From NCBI RefSeq assembly GCF_017562075.2, contig NC_054083.1, positions 24,042,285-24,106,284 of the forward strand: a stretch of DNA of 64,000 nucleotides, in the 5' to 3' direction. Under the pieces are notes generated by a model. The model did no database searches. It saw nothing but the letters and a program-made list of their open reading frames with translations, and had not been told where the DNA came from. The stretch is from Anopheles merus. Lineage: Eukaryota > Arthropoda > Insecta > Diptera > Culicidae. Shown here piece by piece: positions 1-14,300 of the stretch. The translations under genes and the position numbers were made by a program. Every line of letters starts with the position of its first letter. Positions within the stretch are counted from its first letter, which is position 1.

Positions 1-3000
1 GCTTTTGCTTCTTTTCGGAAAGAGCAAAAAAAAAAACAGAACCTTTCCCAAAAACTGTCTCCTGTCTCGTGCAGACGAGCGGACGAATCTTCTCCATCAA
101 ATGAATGCATCATCATTATCATCAACTAGAGCCCTTGCGCGTACCTTACCAAGTCGGCCCATCACAGCAAGAAGGAAACCGGGTACCTTCGGGCCGCACT
201 GAAGGGAAGGAGCATAATTATTTGTCAAGGAATTAGAAGGACATCATTTACAGCTTTGCAGAGGCTCAGACCCCCAGCCACGGATACGCTGCTTTGCGTA
301 AACAAATTGAAGTTTCGTCCCATTGTTCACGGTTTGCTGTGGCTTACGTTTCGCCCATTACCTTCGAGTGGGGCGCTCGAGTTTGGAAGGTGAAGCAACA
401 CATTAAAGAGCTCACGGTTCGGGACCGTTTCTTCAAGCATAGTTTACATTTAATCCTTCACATTTACCCACCGCGAGTCGTTTAGGTAGAACATATTTCA
501 CAAAACTAGAACCAGAAACCTTCTACCGTCGGTCATTCATTTTCTTTCGGGAACCATCCATCGCTGGCATTCATCTTGGGATGCGCACTCAGCCTCAGGA
601 CGGGGGGGCTTTTGCGCTGAAGCGCGCAGAAATTTATGATAATTAAATTTCACCCAAACGAGCGCGACACTAAGTGAAGTGATGAAAACTGTCGATTTCT
701 TGCCGACATTCATCGGGGGAAACGAAGTGACGTACAGCAAGTGGCACATAAACGAGCAAATTCATCAGTTTCCCAACGAGCTCTCCTCACCCTCTCACCC
801 TAGCCTCATCCGCAATCACACGAATCGGAAAGAATGTAATCATATTGATTGTCAAGCAGAGTTGCTTTTTTTGTTTCCTTCGCTCTTCTTACTCTGCTCA
901 CTGGCTGTGAATTGGTCGCTTGGTAGTTTGCGCCCGCGAGCTTTTCGGCATTTGACAAGTTCCGTTGGGTGGGATGATTTGCCCACCAGCCAGCAAGCCA
1001 GCGATCGTTCGGCCACCAGTTGGACGGAGCACCGGTTTTACCCCCGGTGACGGTTTCGCAAAGAGTGGAAAAATTAAGCGGCAGAGATGGCGGCAGTGCG
1101 TACTTTCGAGCGCTCATTCGGTTCAGTGATTGAGGGCCCTTCGGTCGATGAATTGATTATTGTTTATTCGATGAGCTTCGAGTGGGAAAATGGCCGATGA
1201 GCTGTAATTGGCTCTTGATGTATGACTTTCGCTTCCCTCTTTCGATTTGATGTTGTATCTTTTGCGTGACTTGATGTTGCAGCAGAGAACGAGAAGAACA
1301 TTTTATTTGAAAACCTGTGTTAAATTTGCCTGTATATCCTGTATTAAATTTGCTCCCTAATATGAGCGGCTGTTTAAATCAGCATGATTTTATGTTCAAG
1401 GCGGCCCGTTTGTACCACCAGCGCACGCTTGGTTGTTGAAGTAATCATTAAAATACATACGGTTCGTTTGAGCTGTTGAATGTTTTGTTTGCTGGGGCAT
1501 CCAATTGTTCAAACTGTCAGAAAAGGTCATTTCGCACTGTGGCACAAAATCCTTCTACAGCAGAATTTAGCAGTACCAGAAGCAGCCAGCGAAGTGAATA
1601 CGTGTGTTGCAACGTAATAGAACATAATTAATTTATTCAAAATTGAATTTCCACTCTGTTGTATCGTTTCTAATCGTAATTTGAAATAAATTTCAAATCA
1701 TGTCCTTGCTAGCGATGTTTTGCATGAAATATTTCAGGATGCATATGTTTGGTTCACGCTATCCCTATTCTCCGCTAGATGGCGCTGAAAAGGATTCAGA
1801 GATTGATCGAGAATATCCTTACCGGTTCAAACATAGACAAACGGATCTATCTGAAAACTGCTTAGCCGATACACAAACCATGAGTTACTAAGCTTACCGG
1901 TAAAGTGAAGGAAAACTAGAGCATTAATGTAATTCCAAACCGAGCAGCTTTACAGCTTTCAGAAGGAATGTGTTGCTGGTGATGGGAGGGGTTAAAAAGA
2001 ACCCTTGTTGTTTGGTTTTGAAAAAAGTCGTGACGAATTATTATCCCTTCTACTGCAAATCTTTTTTCTAGAATTGTTTTTTTTGCTCAATTTTTGTCAT
2101 TCAGTTAGCTTTAAGTGTTTTTATTTTGAAAACATTTCTTAGTAACCATACCGTGAAGTAATTTGAAATAAACATTCAACACGCCATCCTGACTTCATAA
2201 AAGTCTTTGAAATCTTTTGATGTTTTACATCTGTGTTAATTTATTTTATATTTAATATTCTAGTTTCAAGTCTTAATTAACTTATTTCGTCTTAATTAAT
2301 TTATTTAATTATGTCATGTAAAGTTTTAAGGAAAATTTTTAGAAAAGTGAATTTGAGTCTATGGCTATTTTGATTTTTTTCTCCTTTAATAAAACAGGAA
2401 GTATCTTGTTATAAGTATTTATTTCATTTATCTTTTTATAATTTGTAATATAATTGATTTTATCATAACACAAAAAAGTTCGTTAAACACCTGTGAACTT
2501 AGCGAACAGTTCTTACAGTCACAGATCCTTCCATATTATCCTTTCTTTACCCGCGCACATTCTTCCTGAAGCAAAACTCTTTTCTTGGGCGCCGGTTTCA
2601 ACGACTTCAGAAAAAGGCAGATGAGCTGCGTCGCATCTTCCTTTAAAGATCTATGTTAGCCTACTTACAAGCGCACGTTCGTCCCTTCGAACCCTTTAAA
2701 GATAGGAAAAGGGTTAGCACGCATAAATAATTCACTAACGCGCGCGCATCTTCGTTCTGGGAGAGCAACAATACAATCGATCGAAAGGAAGAAATAAAAG
2801 ACGGTAAAAAACGCACAGACACCCTAAGATCACGACACGAGATGTGTTCTGCCGACGAATTTTGAATGTTCGTCATCAACGACCCGTTTTGCCTGTTGCG
2901 TGTTGATCCCTTCGGCTATAAAGACGAAGCTGCACACGATCATCCAGCACAAGAAGTCACAACCGACGCAACCCTTTTCTCGGCACAACATTTTCTTACA

Positions 3001-5180
3001 CTCAAGAGAAAACCCTTTTTGATTGTACCGAATGCTTAAAACCAGTGTGCATGGCATTTTTGCTCGAAAACCTTCTTTTACCCCTGAAGCTGTGTACCAA
3101 TTCGATCGAACGGTAGTAACGTTTCGTGAGAAAACTCAATCGTCCGGTAGGCAAATGTAACCAAATGTCAATAACCCGGACCGATCGAAGGGGCTTCCAA
3201 CGGCCAACCTCCGGTGCCTCCCGTTTGATTTGCATACAATTTTGCCGGTGGTCGCGTTGATTGAATTACGGCTCGAGAAATTTAAATCACAATCGGCTCA
3301 CGCAGCGCCACCTCACACCAGGCTCAATCGAGAAACGCAGCCTGGTGTGGAAGGAGTCTGTTCTTCCCGAGGCGTATGCAAATTCACGCACCACACGCTA
3401 GAAAGTCAGTGCATTTGCGAGGAGAAAGGGGACTAAAACGTCCAACTATCCTTTGCAATAATCACGTTAAAATACTTACAATTAAATTTGTGTCATTGTT
3501 CTACTGCTTCTGTTAAAGCGTTAAAGAAACGGAGTAAAAACAAACATCAAAATCTCAAACTTTATTGAAAAAGTTTCTATACTTTGTCAGAGCTGTGCCT
3601 TGCAATGTTGAATGTTATGAGTTTTTCCAGTTGATTGACCTTTGCAATTTAAATCTATGGATGAGTTAGTTCCCAAATTCTGCAATCGACTATATTACCT
3701 TTTTCTAACCCTTTTTCATTTCCTAAAGGTCGTCTTGAAGGCACACTCAAAGCGGTTAAAAAAACGTAACACGGCTGTGCGCACATTAATCATATGCAAA
3801 ATCAAACCCGATTCAAGCACAGATGACATTTCTTCGCATGATGCGAATGATGCCTTTCGTGTGAGAATTGCAGCATCTTGTGCCACTGCAGGTACGACGA
3901 AGAACTTCGCTCGGTGCATCTCCAAGGGGAAGTAGGGAAAGTCAATTCGATACTTTCGATTTCCGTCCGGGCACAGGCGTACAGGTAAAGAGGTCCTTGC
4001 CCGAGGAAGAACACACGGAGCTACAAAAAGGACACGGGAAAGGAAAGTGGGAAACATTAACCTTCGATCCCGGGACGTTATTTTTTACTGATGCTCGTTC
4101 CATTCAATTGTCTGTGCCACTGCGAGCTGAGGCACAAAAAGGGGTTTCAAAGTGCGCCGGCATGCATAGGATGCATCGGTTAGGAAAAAGGGGTACGGTA
4201 ATGCTTCAACAGGCAACAGGACTAAAGGGCAACCCGCGGAATAATATGCAAATTAATTACATTGTGTGATGCATCAGCGTACGTGTGTCTGTGTGTGAGT
4301 TGGGATTTGATGGTTCAGCTAGGATACAAGCGGAGCATAATTTATTTAAATTATATTCCATTCAACCGATCGATCGCTGTGCGGCGCGGCCTAGCGCGAG
4401 CCTTTTTTATTATTGGGAAGATGATGCAGTTTATGGGCCGTTGGAATCTTCACCAGCTTGATTTATGCGCTAATTCAATTAGGTAGGGCCAGCTAGCAAC
4501 GTTTCGAGGTTACCTTGCCGGTTCGATTCGATCTAGGCCGGTGTGTCAGCTGCTGTAGTCGTTTGTCGAAATCGATCATAAATTATCGACCGTCGAAACT
4601 GAATCTCGTGACGTTTGATTCTTCTCGAACAAAGCTCAGGAACAGTGTACCGACGAGCTTATCAGTGGTAGTGAGTATACAGAGTTTAGCAATTAATATC
4701 CTTGGTTATAGGGTTTAACTAGGTACCAACTTATACTACTTTTGAAAAAGTTTCATTTTCGTTTAGTACTATCATGTCTATTTTGCTTGAAACATTGTTT
4801 TCAATCAGTTTGATTCAGTATTCTGAAACCAATCTTAAGCCTGTAAAACCATGTTGAGCATGTGAGCATAAATATAATTCGGTGAAATGTCAACGTTTAA
4901 CAGTTACAGTGAATTTTGAGCCGTTCTTTCTGATACGATGTCGGTATGAAAGATAAAATTTTAGTCTAACCTATAACCCTCTGTTACTGTTTTCCTTTTT
5001 TGCGTTTCATGCCTAAAATTTGGAAAAATACTTTTTACTTATTTTCGAGTTGTCTGCAACTCCCTGTCTGTGAACAATACCAATTTGAATCTGTCCTGTT
5101 AAACTTATAGGCTGTAAGTATTAACACTTACATGATACGTATTAACCGGTCTCGTAGAACAGTCCAAGACTTGACATTCC
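1..5180. other. no gene supported; intronic/intergenic DNA
   Basis: No open frame here has both a credible start and splice signals. Moderate-G+C stretches (about 540-1200, 3000-3430, 3840-4720) alternate with AT-rich ones (about 2000-2560, 4740-5170). The neatest short frame is 1087-1200, 37 codons from ATG to TGA with purine-first codons. It has no supporting signal and could be chance. Confidence 0.6.
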
Positions 5181-5197
5181 GGGGGGGGGGGGGGGGG
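5181..5197. repeat. poly-G tract, 17 G
   Basis: Seventeen uninterrupted G lie between CATTCC and ATTTCC. Long G runs are rare in insect DNA and can form quadruplex or triplex structures. They are also common sites of sequencing error, so the exact length is uncertain. Confidence 0.9.
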
Positions 5198-6963
5198 ATT
5201 TCCATATAATCCTTAAGTCGTTGAAAGCCAAGACCACAAGTGGCACAGGCAGGCCTTGATAGAAAACGGTTGTTGGGCCAAAAAATGAAAATTAATATAT
5301 ACGCAAATAGACTGCATTTCCAATAACGGAAGGACTACAAACAGTATTGAATACTGAACAATAATAGTCGATAAAAACGCTAACATCAAACAAACAATGT
5401 CATGAAAGAACGAAAATGTTCCAAAATGCATCTTACATACTGTGTCAAAATATCTTTCATTATATTTCTCACAATGTTCTGCACCATTGTCACATCTTCA
5501 CACTCTAAATTGGCGCCAGTGATCTGGGCAAATTTTATGCGAATTGTTTTGAACATCAACCGATAAACCAGGGAAGAAGAAGAGAGAAAACAAAAACAAC
5601 AAAACATCACAATCCATTACACTCGAATGGATCGATGCGGATCGCTCAACCGGTGCTTTTTCGATCGAAAAATTGTTATTTGATTGTAAGCTATGAGCGT
5701 CTCTCGGTGCCGTTTTATTCGGGTTCGCGCGTACATGTGCTTGTGTCAGCCGTACGAGCGAGACATGTTCGCTGGGCGTCGTTGACATGCACCCGGGACA
5801 CAACGGGTGACATAAAATAGAATGTAAACTTCAAATAACTGCAAATCAAATTACCATAAAAAGAAGCATCACGCGCGGTAAGGCGGCACGAATAATCTGC
5901 TTAACCGAAACCCTCCCCCAGCTGGCGCCCGGAAGTACCCGTAATGCACGAGCGTTACGGGTTTTGGGCGACGTATTATTTTACAACCCAGCATCAAAAT
6001 CATGTTCGAACTATAAAACAAAATAGCACGGCAAGTTTTGGCGAGAGGAGGCTACAAACCGTGTCCCCCTTGATCGGGTGGGGCATTAAACGAAACCCCT
6101 TGCAGTCGAGTGTGGCTTTGTGTGTGTTGATGTATGCATGTCGTGTGGCTTATACATCTCCATGCAACGTCATTTCGAGCGCTGGGAGAAAAAAAGGATG
6201 CTACTTTGGCACTTTTATTGCCATCAATACTTTCACGATGGAAACCGTGTTCACTCGAAAACGAAGACGCACTGAGTAATGCTTCACCGTGAAGCGTAAA
6301 CAGCTTGGCCCGTTATCCACCATGCCGGGCCAGCAGGAACCACGAGCCAACTGGCAAGAGTGGAAGGCAGCATTTTCGTCCCTCTAATATGTGCGCCATT
6401 TACGCAGCCAGGCGAAGGGGACTACTTCAAATCCATTTCCTTGCGCCGTACCCTGTAAGAAAGTGGCAGCAATTTGTGGCACTGACAACGGCGGCAAGTG
6501 GAGCGGGCTTGAAATGATGTTTTCCAGCCGAACTCTTCATCCAATCGCTCGACGGCACAACAATCCTTTGGGCCCGACGACGACGACGGCGATGACGACC
6601 ATAGCGACGACAACCGGGGCGCGGAGGTGGCAGTGCAATAAAGTATAATATTTCATTTTGCAGCGAAACATAAAACATCCATAAAACACCCTGGGAATGA
6701 CGAAAAATATATCACATTGTCAGAAACAAGCGCGACCGGGTTGTGCCGGGGAACGCTTTCGCGATGTAAAATATCGTGCTGAAGGGAGCTGAAGAGAGCT
6801 GTGGCGGAATGGCGGAACGGCATGCGGGAACGTCCTGAAAGGGTTTACGACGCACGCGGCAAACGAAGACGACGCCACCGACAGGGTTGTCGAGTGGGAT
6901 CGATTCTGCGAACTGGTTAACATGTGCAAAGCAGGATGGGTTTGGAAAAATGTCCTTTCTCGT

Positions 6964-6981
6964 TGTGTGTGTGTGTGTGTG
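6964..6981. repeat. (GT)n microsatellite
   Basis: Perfect GT dinucleotide run. Confidence 0.9.
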
Positions 6982-7103
6982 CACTCGCTCGTGCGACCAG
7001 CTTTTCCTTACACTGACGCGCGCACGAAGGAAAATGGGAAAGCAGGCCACGGTGTGGTTCCGTCATCTCGTGGTAGCCTGCAAAACAGCAAAATATGTGG
7101 AAG

Positions 7104-7110
<7 letters not shown>

Positions 7111-7156
<46 letters not shown>
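7111..7156. repeat. (GA)n microsatellite, 46 bp
   Basis: A perfect GA run, preceded by GAAA units. Besides being a slippage-prone repeat, it contains many overlapping GAGAG sites, the target of GAGA factor (Trl) in flies. A regulatory role is only inference. Confidence 0.95.
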
Positions 7157-7159
<3 letters not shown>

Positions 7160-8137
7160 CGGAAAGATTTTTGTGGAAAGTGAAGTATGGTTGTGTCAGC
7201 TCACTTTATTTCATTTCTATAACAGAAGCATTTGCAATAACTCACGTACAAGGGGAACCGAAGAAAGGGAATGGCGTCGAAGGATAATAGTGCCACACAG
7301 TACCTACAGATGTGTGTGGGTGGGTGTATGCTTATGCAAATGTGACTCCTTGCTCAGGGGCGTCTTGTCACTCAGTATTGAATGTTTCTCCCTCCATCCC
7401 TCCCTTACCGTTCCCCGCGATGGAAAATGTGAACCGCATACGAACGGAAAAGCATCAGCCGTGTACAAATTTGATTGGGAATTACAATTTCTCAATCAAT
7501 CATTTGCCATCAATTCCAACAGAGTAGGGCGAGTGGAAACATGACGGGAAGGGAGGTGGAAAATGATGGATTCACCAAGAGGACAAGTAAGTTTCCTTGC
7601 CCACCGTGACGGTTCAAAACCGGGAAGGATCCATCACAAGGAAAGCCAGAAGCCTCTGAACAACAACTGTCTAGTACAATGTGTTCGACATATTTTCCAT
7701 TTCAACAGTTCAATGAGATACAAAACTCCATTTTGTGTATTTCGTCACTGCATATTTTATTATTCTTTGCTTAAATCTGAAATTGAACAAAGCCGTCTCT
7801 TCTGAATAAAAAAATCCAATATTGTACACTGTTTATTCATAGATTATCTCTTACTATACGCCAATTAGACGTCCTTACGCGTGATAACGGCATAGTGTAA
7901 TTAATAGCACACTGGCGTTTTGACAAACCAAACCTCAGTTCTAATCTCATCTTGACTAAACCCTGCCATATGTGCGCACAATTAATGAAGAAGACTGTTT
8001 TCCACCTTTTAAGTACAAACACAACTGTAAAGGAGACGTATTCTGTATCTACGATGCTATTTACATCAATTCAGAGCTCAATACAAGCAACGCCACCCAT
8101 ATATAGTAACTGAACGTTACGACACATTTTCACAACG

Positions 8138-8239
8138 TACAGAAACATCATGTGTACACTCTATCGCTTCTAATTAATTAAAATAACAATTACTGTGCTA
8201 AATAAAGTCATTAAAATCACACACAAATCGCTTGAACCA
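8138..8239. repeat. 102-bp tandem duplication, copy 1
   Basis: The segment starting TACAGAAACATCATGTG recurs immediately downstream with a constant offset of 102 bp and only two or three mismatches, near 8211-8213 and at the last base. It contains TTAATTAATTA, an overlapping homeodomain-type core (TAATTA). Confidence 0.97.
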
Positions 8240-8341
8240 TACAGAAACATCATGTGTACACTCTATCGCTTCTAATTAATTAAAATAACAATTACTGTGC
8301 TAAATAAAGTCATAATAATCACACACAAATCGCTTGAACCT
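8240..8341. repeat. 102-bp tandem duplication, copy 2
   Basis: Second copy of the unit at 8138-8239, head to tail without a spacer. About 98% identity suggests a recent duplication, or an assembly artefact of one allele joined to the other. Both copies keep the TTAATTAATTA core and the CTAAATAAAGTCAT stretch. Confidence 0.97.
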
Positions 8342-11300
8342 AACAAAAATCTTCCCAACCTTCGCACGGAGCAAACGATGGCGTTCCGGCGGAAGCTAAA
8401 CCGTAAATGAATTGCGTTGACCGAGGTCGGGAATGCCCCGGCGCGCGCTGTCCCGAATAAATGATTCCCCTTCGCACGTTCATTACCTCAGGCTCATCCT
8501 TCCCCAAACCCAAACCGCCACCACCTTGAATTCCAAGACTCTTACACTACGAAGCGTGTTTTTCACTGATTGCTGGAAATTTTCCCGCAGCACACAAAAC
8601 AAAAAAACAACCTTCCCCTAGCCCAGTGTGTTTTCTCCCGTTCGTCCCTAACCGTGTCTGTGTCTGCGATGGGTTTTGATGAGCACCGGGCCGGCACACT
8701 CTCCACTGTTCCAGAGACACACAATTAACACACATTTGGCCGTTTTCCTCATTCCTTCCCTCTAGCCAGCACTGCTCCCGTTTCAGAGGGGTTTTCTATG
8801 CTGTGGCACTCATTTTCCTCAATTTTTCCCTCGCTCGCTCTCTCTCTCTAAAACGCTCGCTCGAACCATTTTCATCTACCTTCTCTCTGCTTTGATGCGC
8901 GGATACTTGCCGGCCGGTTTCGTCGCCTAAAACAACCTTCAATAATTATGCACCGAGATCATGGCCCGGCACTAGGTTATTATTACTCGCGCGCGAGTTA
9001 ATTCCGAGTTCACGTACGTTGCTGTCCTTTTTGCACTCACACGACAAAGGGACGCGTGGTTTTCCCACCCCTTTGCGCATTTTCCATCGCTACGCGTTTG
9101 TGTTTGTGTGCGTTCGTTTCTCGTATCAGCGAAGCAGAAAGGATGTGCTTACTTCCAGTATATAGGGGGTTTTATTCAACACTAATACAGCTCACATTTC
9201 CCTTTATATACTCTCACACCAACACACAGAAAGAGCGTGGTACACGTGGTTATGTCGCGCATCAAAAAGGGGGTTCAGATTCACCCTGCACCACCTCCTT
9301 TTCGGCTTCCTGCTCGATACGCAAAAGTACAACCAAAACACACCGTACACAGTGATGGCTGAACGTGGTGATTGTGGCGCGCCTGCGCACGTCCGTACGT
9401 TCGCCCGTCTGGTGCCTGGTTGGCACGACGATGGTTGAGTACCCGGTTACGGTGAATCCTTTCTGTCATTGTGCGTTCACAGAGGATTAGAAAGAGGATG
9501 ATTGGGTGGAGAATTGGTCCGCATGGCGAAGGAATCTTTTGAAGTAACTCGAACGTATTGATTGGAATGGTAGTATTGCTGAATTGTAAATTTCGTAAAA
9601 TGCTTCATTGTAAAGTGTAAATCAAAGCAATTCTGGTACATTCAAATGCTATCAAATATTGTAAAATTGTGGACTTTAACGTATCTGAATGCACTGCTGC
9701 TTGTATAGGTTTGTCCTCAACGCACTGCAGATCAAGAAATAGGCTTCAATTCCTATTTCTGTCCAACCAACGCCCAGGAGAGTCTTTAGGATCTACCCTT
9801 TTATAAAAGTTTTTCTACCTCGAACTTAGCCATATTGTGGGTTTTTTGTATCTCGATGAGACCATTTCTTTAAGAACGACCATCGTTAGCAGGTGGTTAA
9901 AGTTCGATTGAAATTACTTTCTCGGGATATCATTCCCAACGGACAGCCGCTCTGGATGTCGCGTAAGATTATCCACCATCCATCTCCTTCCCATTACCCA
10001 ACAAGTCGTTCGACGTTTCGATCATTCACGCCGCTGACAACTGACAAGCGACTGGGCGGACAGACGGCACCACGGAACGAGACGAAACGGCAGCTCGCAG
10101 CCAGGATCGACACACATTGAAAGTCAACAACCATTCTTCATTATGTCACTGTTCTAATCTAATATCACTTTCCGATCCCGCATCGCACGCGAACGGGACG
10201 GAGAGTGTGCAATGTGTAGGCCGCCGTTGAGCCGCCGCCTTCCCAGAAGAAACCATTGCCCGCAAAGAGGAAGGAAGCGTGGAGATCCTTTTGATATGAA
10301 TTTCGGCTAAACTGGGATCCCATCCAAGGCCTCTTCGCTGGATCCAGTCTTGAGCAGCTTTGCGCCCCTGGGCGCTCCTGGGTGTGCTCCACAAAAGGAC
10401 GTTGGCCCACTCAATTCCGCGGAAGCGGGCGAAACACTGTGATGCGTATAAAATTACGTCAAAATATCAATTTAATGGCTTAACTCGCATCGGTAATCAA
10501 ATTGAAGCCAATTTCGGGGAGACCAGTGCGCCTCCGTTCGAACCGCATTTCAAACGCGCGTGACAAATCGGCACAACACACACACACACTGGCTGGTTTG
10601 GAGGATGGATATTACGCTTTTGTTCGCGTTGTTTCCCGAAGCCAGCGCTGGATAAGCTTCTCAATATCAGAGACCCACCGGGTGCCTTTGTAACCTGTGC
10701 CGGGGTATGACTGATAAGATTAATTTGCCCAATTGCTTACGTTCTCGCTAACCTCCCGGCACACGGAGTGAGCGCTTTGTGGTGGATCAGAAGAAGTGGG
10801 AGGATTTTCAAGAAAGCTTTTATTTTCTTGAAACTGTACCAGTAGATGTGCCTTCAATGTGCTCATCTACTACAGTTGCATGTAACAGCAAAGAAATAAT
10901 TGGGAAAAAATGGCACGATACGTAGTTGAGCAACAAGTTTAATTCAAAGAACTGTACTCATTTGAAAAGTGTGACATTCCTCAAGATATTGAACCAAATT
11001 GTTTGAGCTGATTCGTACAACATTTTGATATTTCTGTTTTCATTTCAGCGAAAATCGTGAAAAGATGATCGAATGCTGGTACTGCAATTTAGGTTTCAGG
11101 ATAATTTCCAGCAGGGAGTCATGTTTCCGGATACATAGAACTATGACAGTGGTTAAGATCAATAACAGTATGAGGATCAGATCGCTGAGCTGCATTTAGA
11201 TCAGAAACCATAACTTACGACCATGGAAAACTGGCTGATAAGCATGCTTATTAGTTGATAAGAAAGATTCAATAAGAAACATAAAGATCTGAGATGAAAA

Positions 11301-14300
11301 ATGAGATATTGCTGTGTATGCAAGATAATCAGAGGGTATTATTGGAGTTAACATATTGGTACACATAGTTGACAAAGCTCGTTTTGAAATATTGTACGGC
11401 ATAATTGTACTTAAATAATTTTCAAATAATCAAATGAAAGTGTGCTTCATGAAAGGGGGTACATATTTTCGCTCAGGCGTCGAGATCATTTACCATATGC
11501 CTTGAAGACTCTCCAGATAGACCAACCAGCACACGCACACGCTCCGTAATTGTGTAGCATTACCATTCACTAGTCGTCTTTTTCCTACATAATCATAATC
11601 ATTTCGACACGACAATCACACGTGATTCTTATGCAAACGGTCCAAATTCGACGCATGGAAAGTCAGAAAATGTCCACAAGGGTTTCTATTCTTTTTTTCT
11701 GCAAGCCTTTCTTTGCAAAAAAGGCAAGCTCGAATGACTTTTCCCAAACATAAAATGCTCATCCAGATCCCGATTCCAAAACGGCTCGTGGCACACGTAG
11801 GTGTGTGTGTGTGTGTTGTTCCGTTTTGTTCTGTGTGAGCAGAGAAGTTGCTGTGTGGAGTGGCACGCACGATAAGCAAGCGGAATCTTATCTCCGCCCT
11901 GACGCACTGAATCCATTTCCGGTGCCATTAACTCGTTGATTTTGACATTTTTTTCGAGGACCATTTGTTGGCGTGTGCAACTTTCTAGAAAAACACGCGA
12001 TGGTGGTGGTAGATTGTACGGGTTTAGCTTTTCTTTTTTATTTCGACAGTTCGTTTGATTTCATCGGATTCCACCCATTGACAAGGTTTGGCAGGCCGCC
12101 CCGGTCGAGAGGCTCCCATATAGATCGAACACACATCCGGGGCCTGGCTGTGGTTTAGTTTAGCCCACCGTAGCGGAGATAATCGATGCGCGAGGATAAA
12201 CGAAAAAGCAATTACAGCTAACAAGACCCGAAATTCAAATTGTTTATCACTACCCCCCGGAGGTCGGTACGCGGTGCTTTTGTTTCGAGTTCCGCACCGG
12301 GCGGGATGAAATTGGTTAAGGTGAATCGAAAATAATAACGAGCAACAACGGTGCGTCCCAAAGCGTTCGCGCGTGGGAAGCCTGGACGAAGCTGCTCGGC
12401 GTCTCTTGAGGGTGAGGAGCAATCCGCCGAATCCTTACGCCGGAGCTAGGCGTGCTGGTTTACGAGCTGTTTTGAAGGAGCAAGGCTATAGAACCGCGGG
12501 GAATGTTCTTTAAAAGGAGTATTTTGAGGTAGCGTGGTATTACTTTAGAAAAATGGAAAGCAAATGTGGAGATTATCGTCAAGAGCAGTGCTTGGCGATG
12601 GTAGCTGTGTTTGAGATTTAAGGCAAAATGTATTGGAACAAAAAGTGTAAGAAAAGTTTTAAGAAATGCATTTATAAGGGTTTTGATGTTTTTGTATATA
12701 TTTTTGCAATATTATCATATCTCAAACGAGTTATTAATGAATACTTGAAGATGTAAATTGAAATGAAAGGGTTCTAGCGATGAACATAAGGATAGTTATC
12801 CTGTTTCTGCATTTGTTTCGGTTTTCAATTGCTCGACAAAGTTTATAAAAAGATTAGAGGTTTGACTTCAAACATTCAATTTAATTCATATACTCAGAGG
12901 CTTACTTAGCAAAACGTCTTCTTACTTTTGTGCTTTTTTAATTTCATTTTATTCATTTAATTTTGATTACGTACCTTGCTGCTTATATCACTTGTATCAT
13001 ATTTAACACACTTTCTTGGACCTTTTCAAATAGGACGTCGCAGTATATTTCATTCTTCTTGCTTACTATGTCTTGTATATGTACAGTGCTGGGTATTCAA
13101 AATTGGATACTTATTCAGAATTCACATCGGAATCCAGAGGCTCTTTATGCTTTCTGATGGATTTTTCAATGTGCTATAATTGTAAAACTGATGAAGGTTA
13201 ACTGGTTATGAGTAAATAGTATCAATATTATGTTATTTCTGCAAAAGTAACTGGAAGTAAATGAAACATTCCTCCTAGGAGGAAGAGCGTCCTAACTCAA
13301 TGTGTCTGATGTTGAACACCCAGAACTGTATCTAATGATATTGAATATTGATGTTGATTCATAACTGTTTTAACCATCTATAATTATAAAAACAATCACT
13401 GCAAAATAAATAAAATGAAATAAACTTGAATTTTTAAAAAAATCTCATATTCTTAACAAAATGGTTCAAGTATCATGGTTTTTCTCATAACATTCGTCCG
13501 CATTCTTCACAAACTCAGCACACAATCTCTTATCAATATTCAGATTTTAAAAAGCGAACTTCACCTTCCCCTAGGCAACCAGTTTCATCTAACCACACCT
13601 ATGACGTAGCTGGTGCTTATGAGTGCTCTCCTCTCATAAATCTAGTGAAATGTAATATTTTCCTATCTGGTTGCCCCATTTCAGTTATTGCTTCTCTCCA
13701 TACTCCTCCTCTACCCTGGAAGATACCTTTCTTCCTGGTTCGCCGTGATGACAAGCTTTGTCACAGGCGCACACTGACAAAGGGAAGACATAAAGCGACC
13801 GAAAATTCAATTCCTTACCAAAATCTTTCACTCGCTCTACGATGTTGCCCGTTTTGTGGTTTAAAGCTTAGAAATCGTGCGGTGGGATTTCTTGTCTGCT
13901 GTGAGAAGAGGACTTGTTATTTTGCTGAATTATAAAAAAATTCCCCTAAAAGAGAAGAGCCTCTTGCCGTTTCGTTTTGCTAGCTGAAGAATGATGTGAA
14001 AGGGTTTTTATTATTTTTCTCTTATCAAAATGTTTATACCTTACACCATACACCTTTGCACGCACGCATTCGCTTTTTCTTTGTTGTGTTTTATTCCATT
14101 TGCACGGTGGGCTGCTCTCGGCAGCATGGTGTCAAGGTGCGGCAAATATGTTGGAAGGCGAACACGAACCGGGCTTCCGCGCCCAGCCCCGGGGGAACAC
14201 CCAGAAAGGATCAACCGTTTTGTTCCCTTTTTTTTGCGTCACTTCCCCCGCGGGGTGGTCCCGAAGCAGCGCGAAAAGGGATGCCGCTCAATGCTCAATC

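Larger units (their letters stand above)
5198..8137. other. no gene supported; microsatellite-bearing non-coding DNA
   Basis: Open frames here either use repeat-encoded residues (the Glu/Arg frame over the GA run) or lack a plausible structure. A frame with ATG at 7563 runs eight codons into GTAAGT at 7587, but I see no acceptor or further coding support. A (GT)n run lies at 6964-6981. Confidence 0.6.

Noticed and set aside
4515..4540. GGTTCGATTCG, B-box-like word suggesting a tRNA
   Set aside because: No A box or cloverleaf pairing in the preceding 60 bases. The same holds for GAGTTCGAATCAG near 46318.
6887..7544. Arg/Glu-repeat frames across 7.1 kb
   Set aside because: Translations of the (GA)n microsatellite.
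13645..13935. Cys pairs (CCPFCGLKL ... CCEKRTC) resembling a zinc ribbon
   Set aside because: The frame lacks splice support and its remaining composition and codon use look random. Paired Cys codons alone are not enough.
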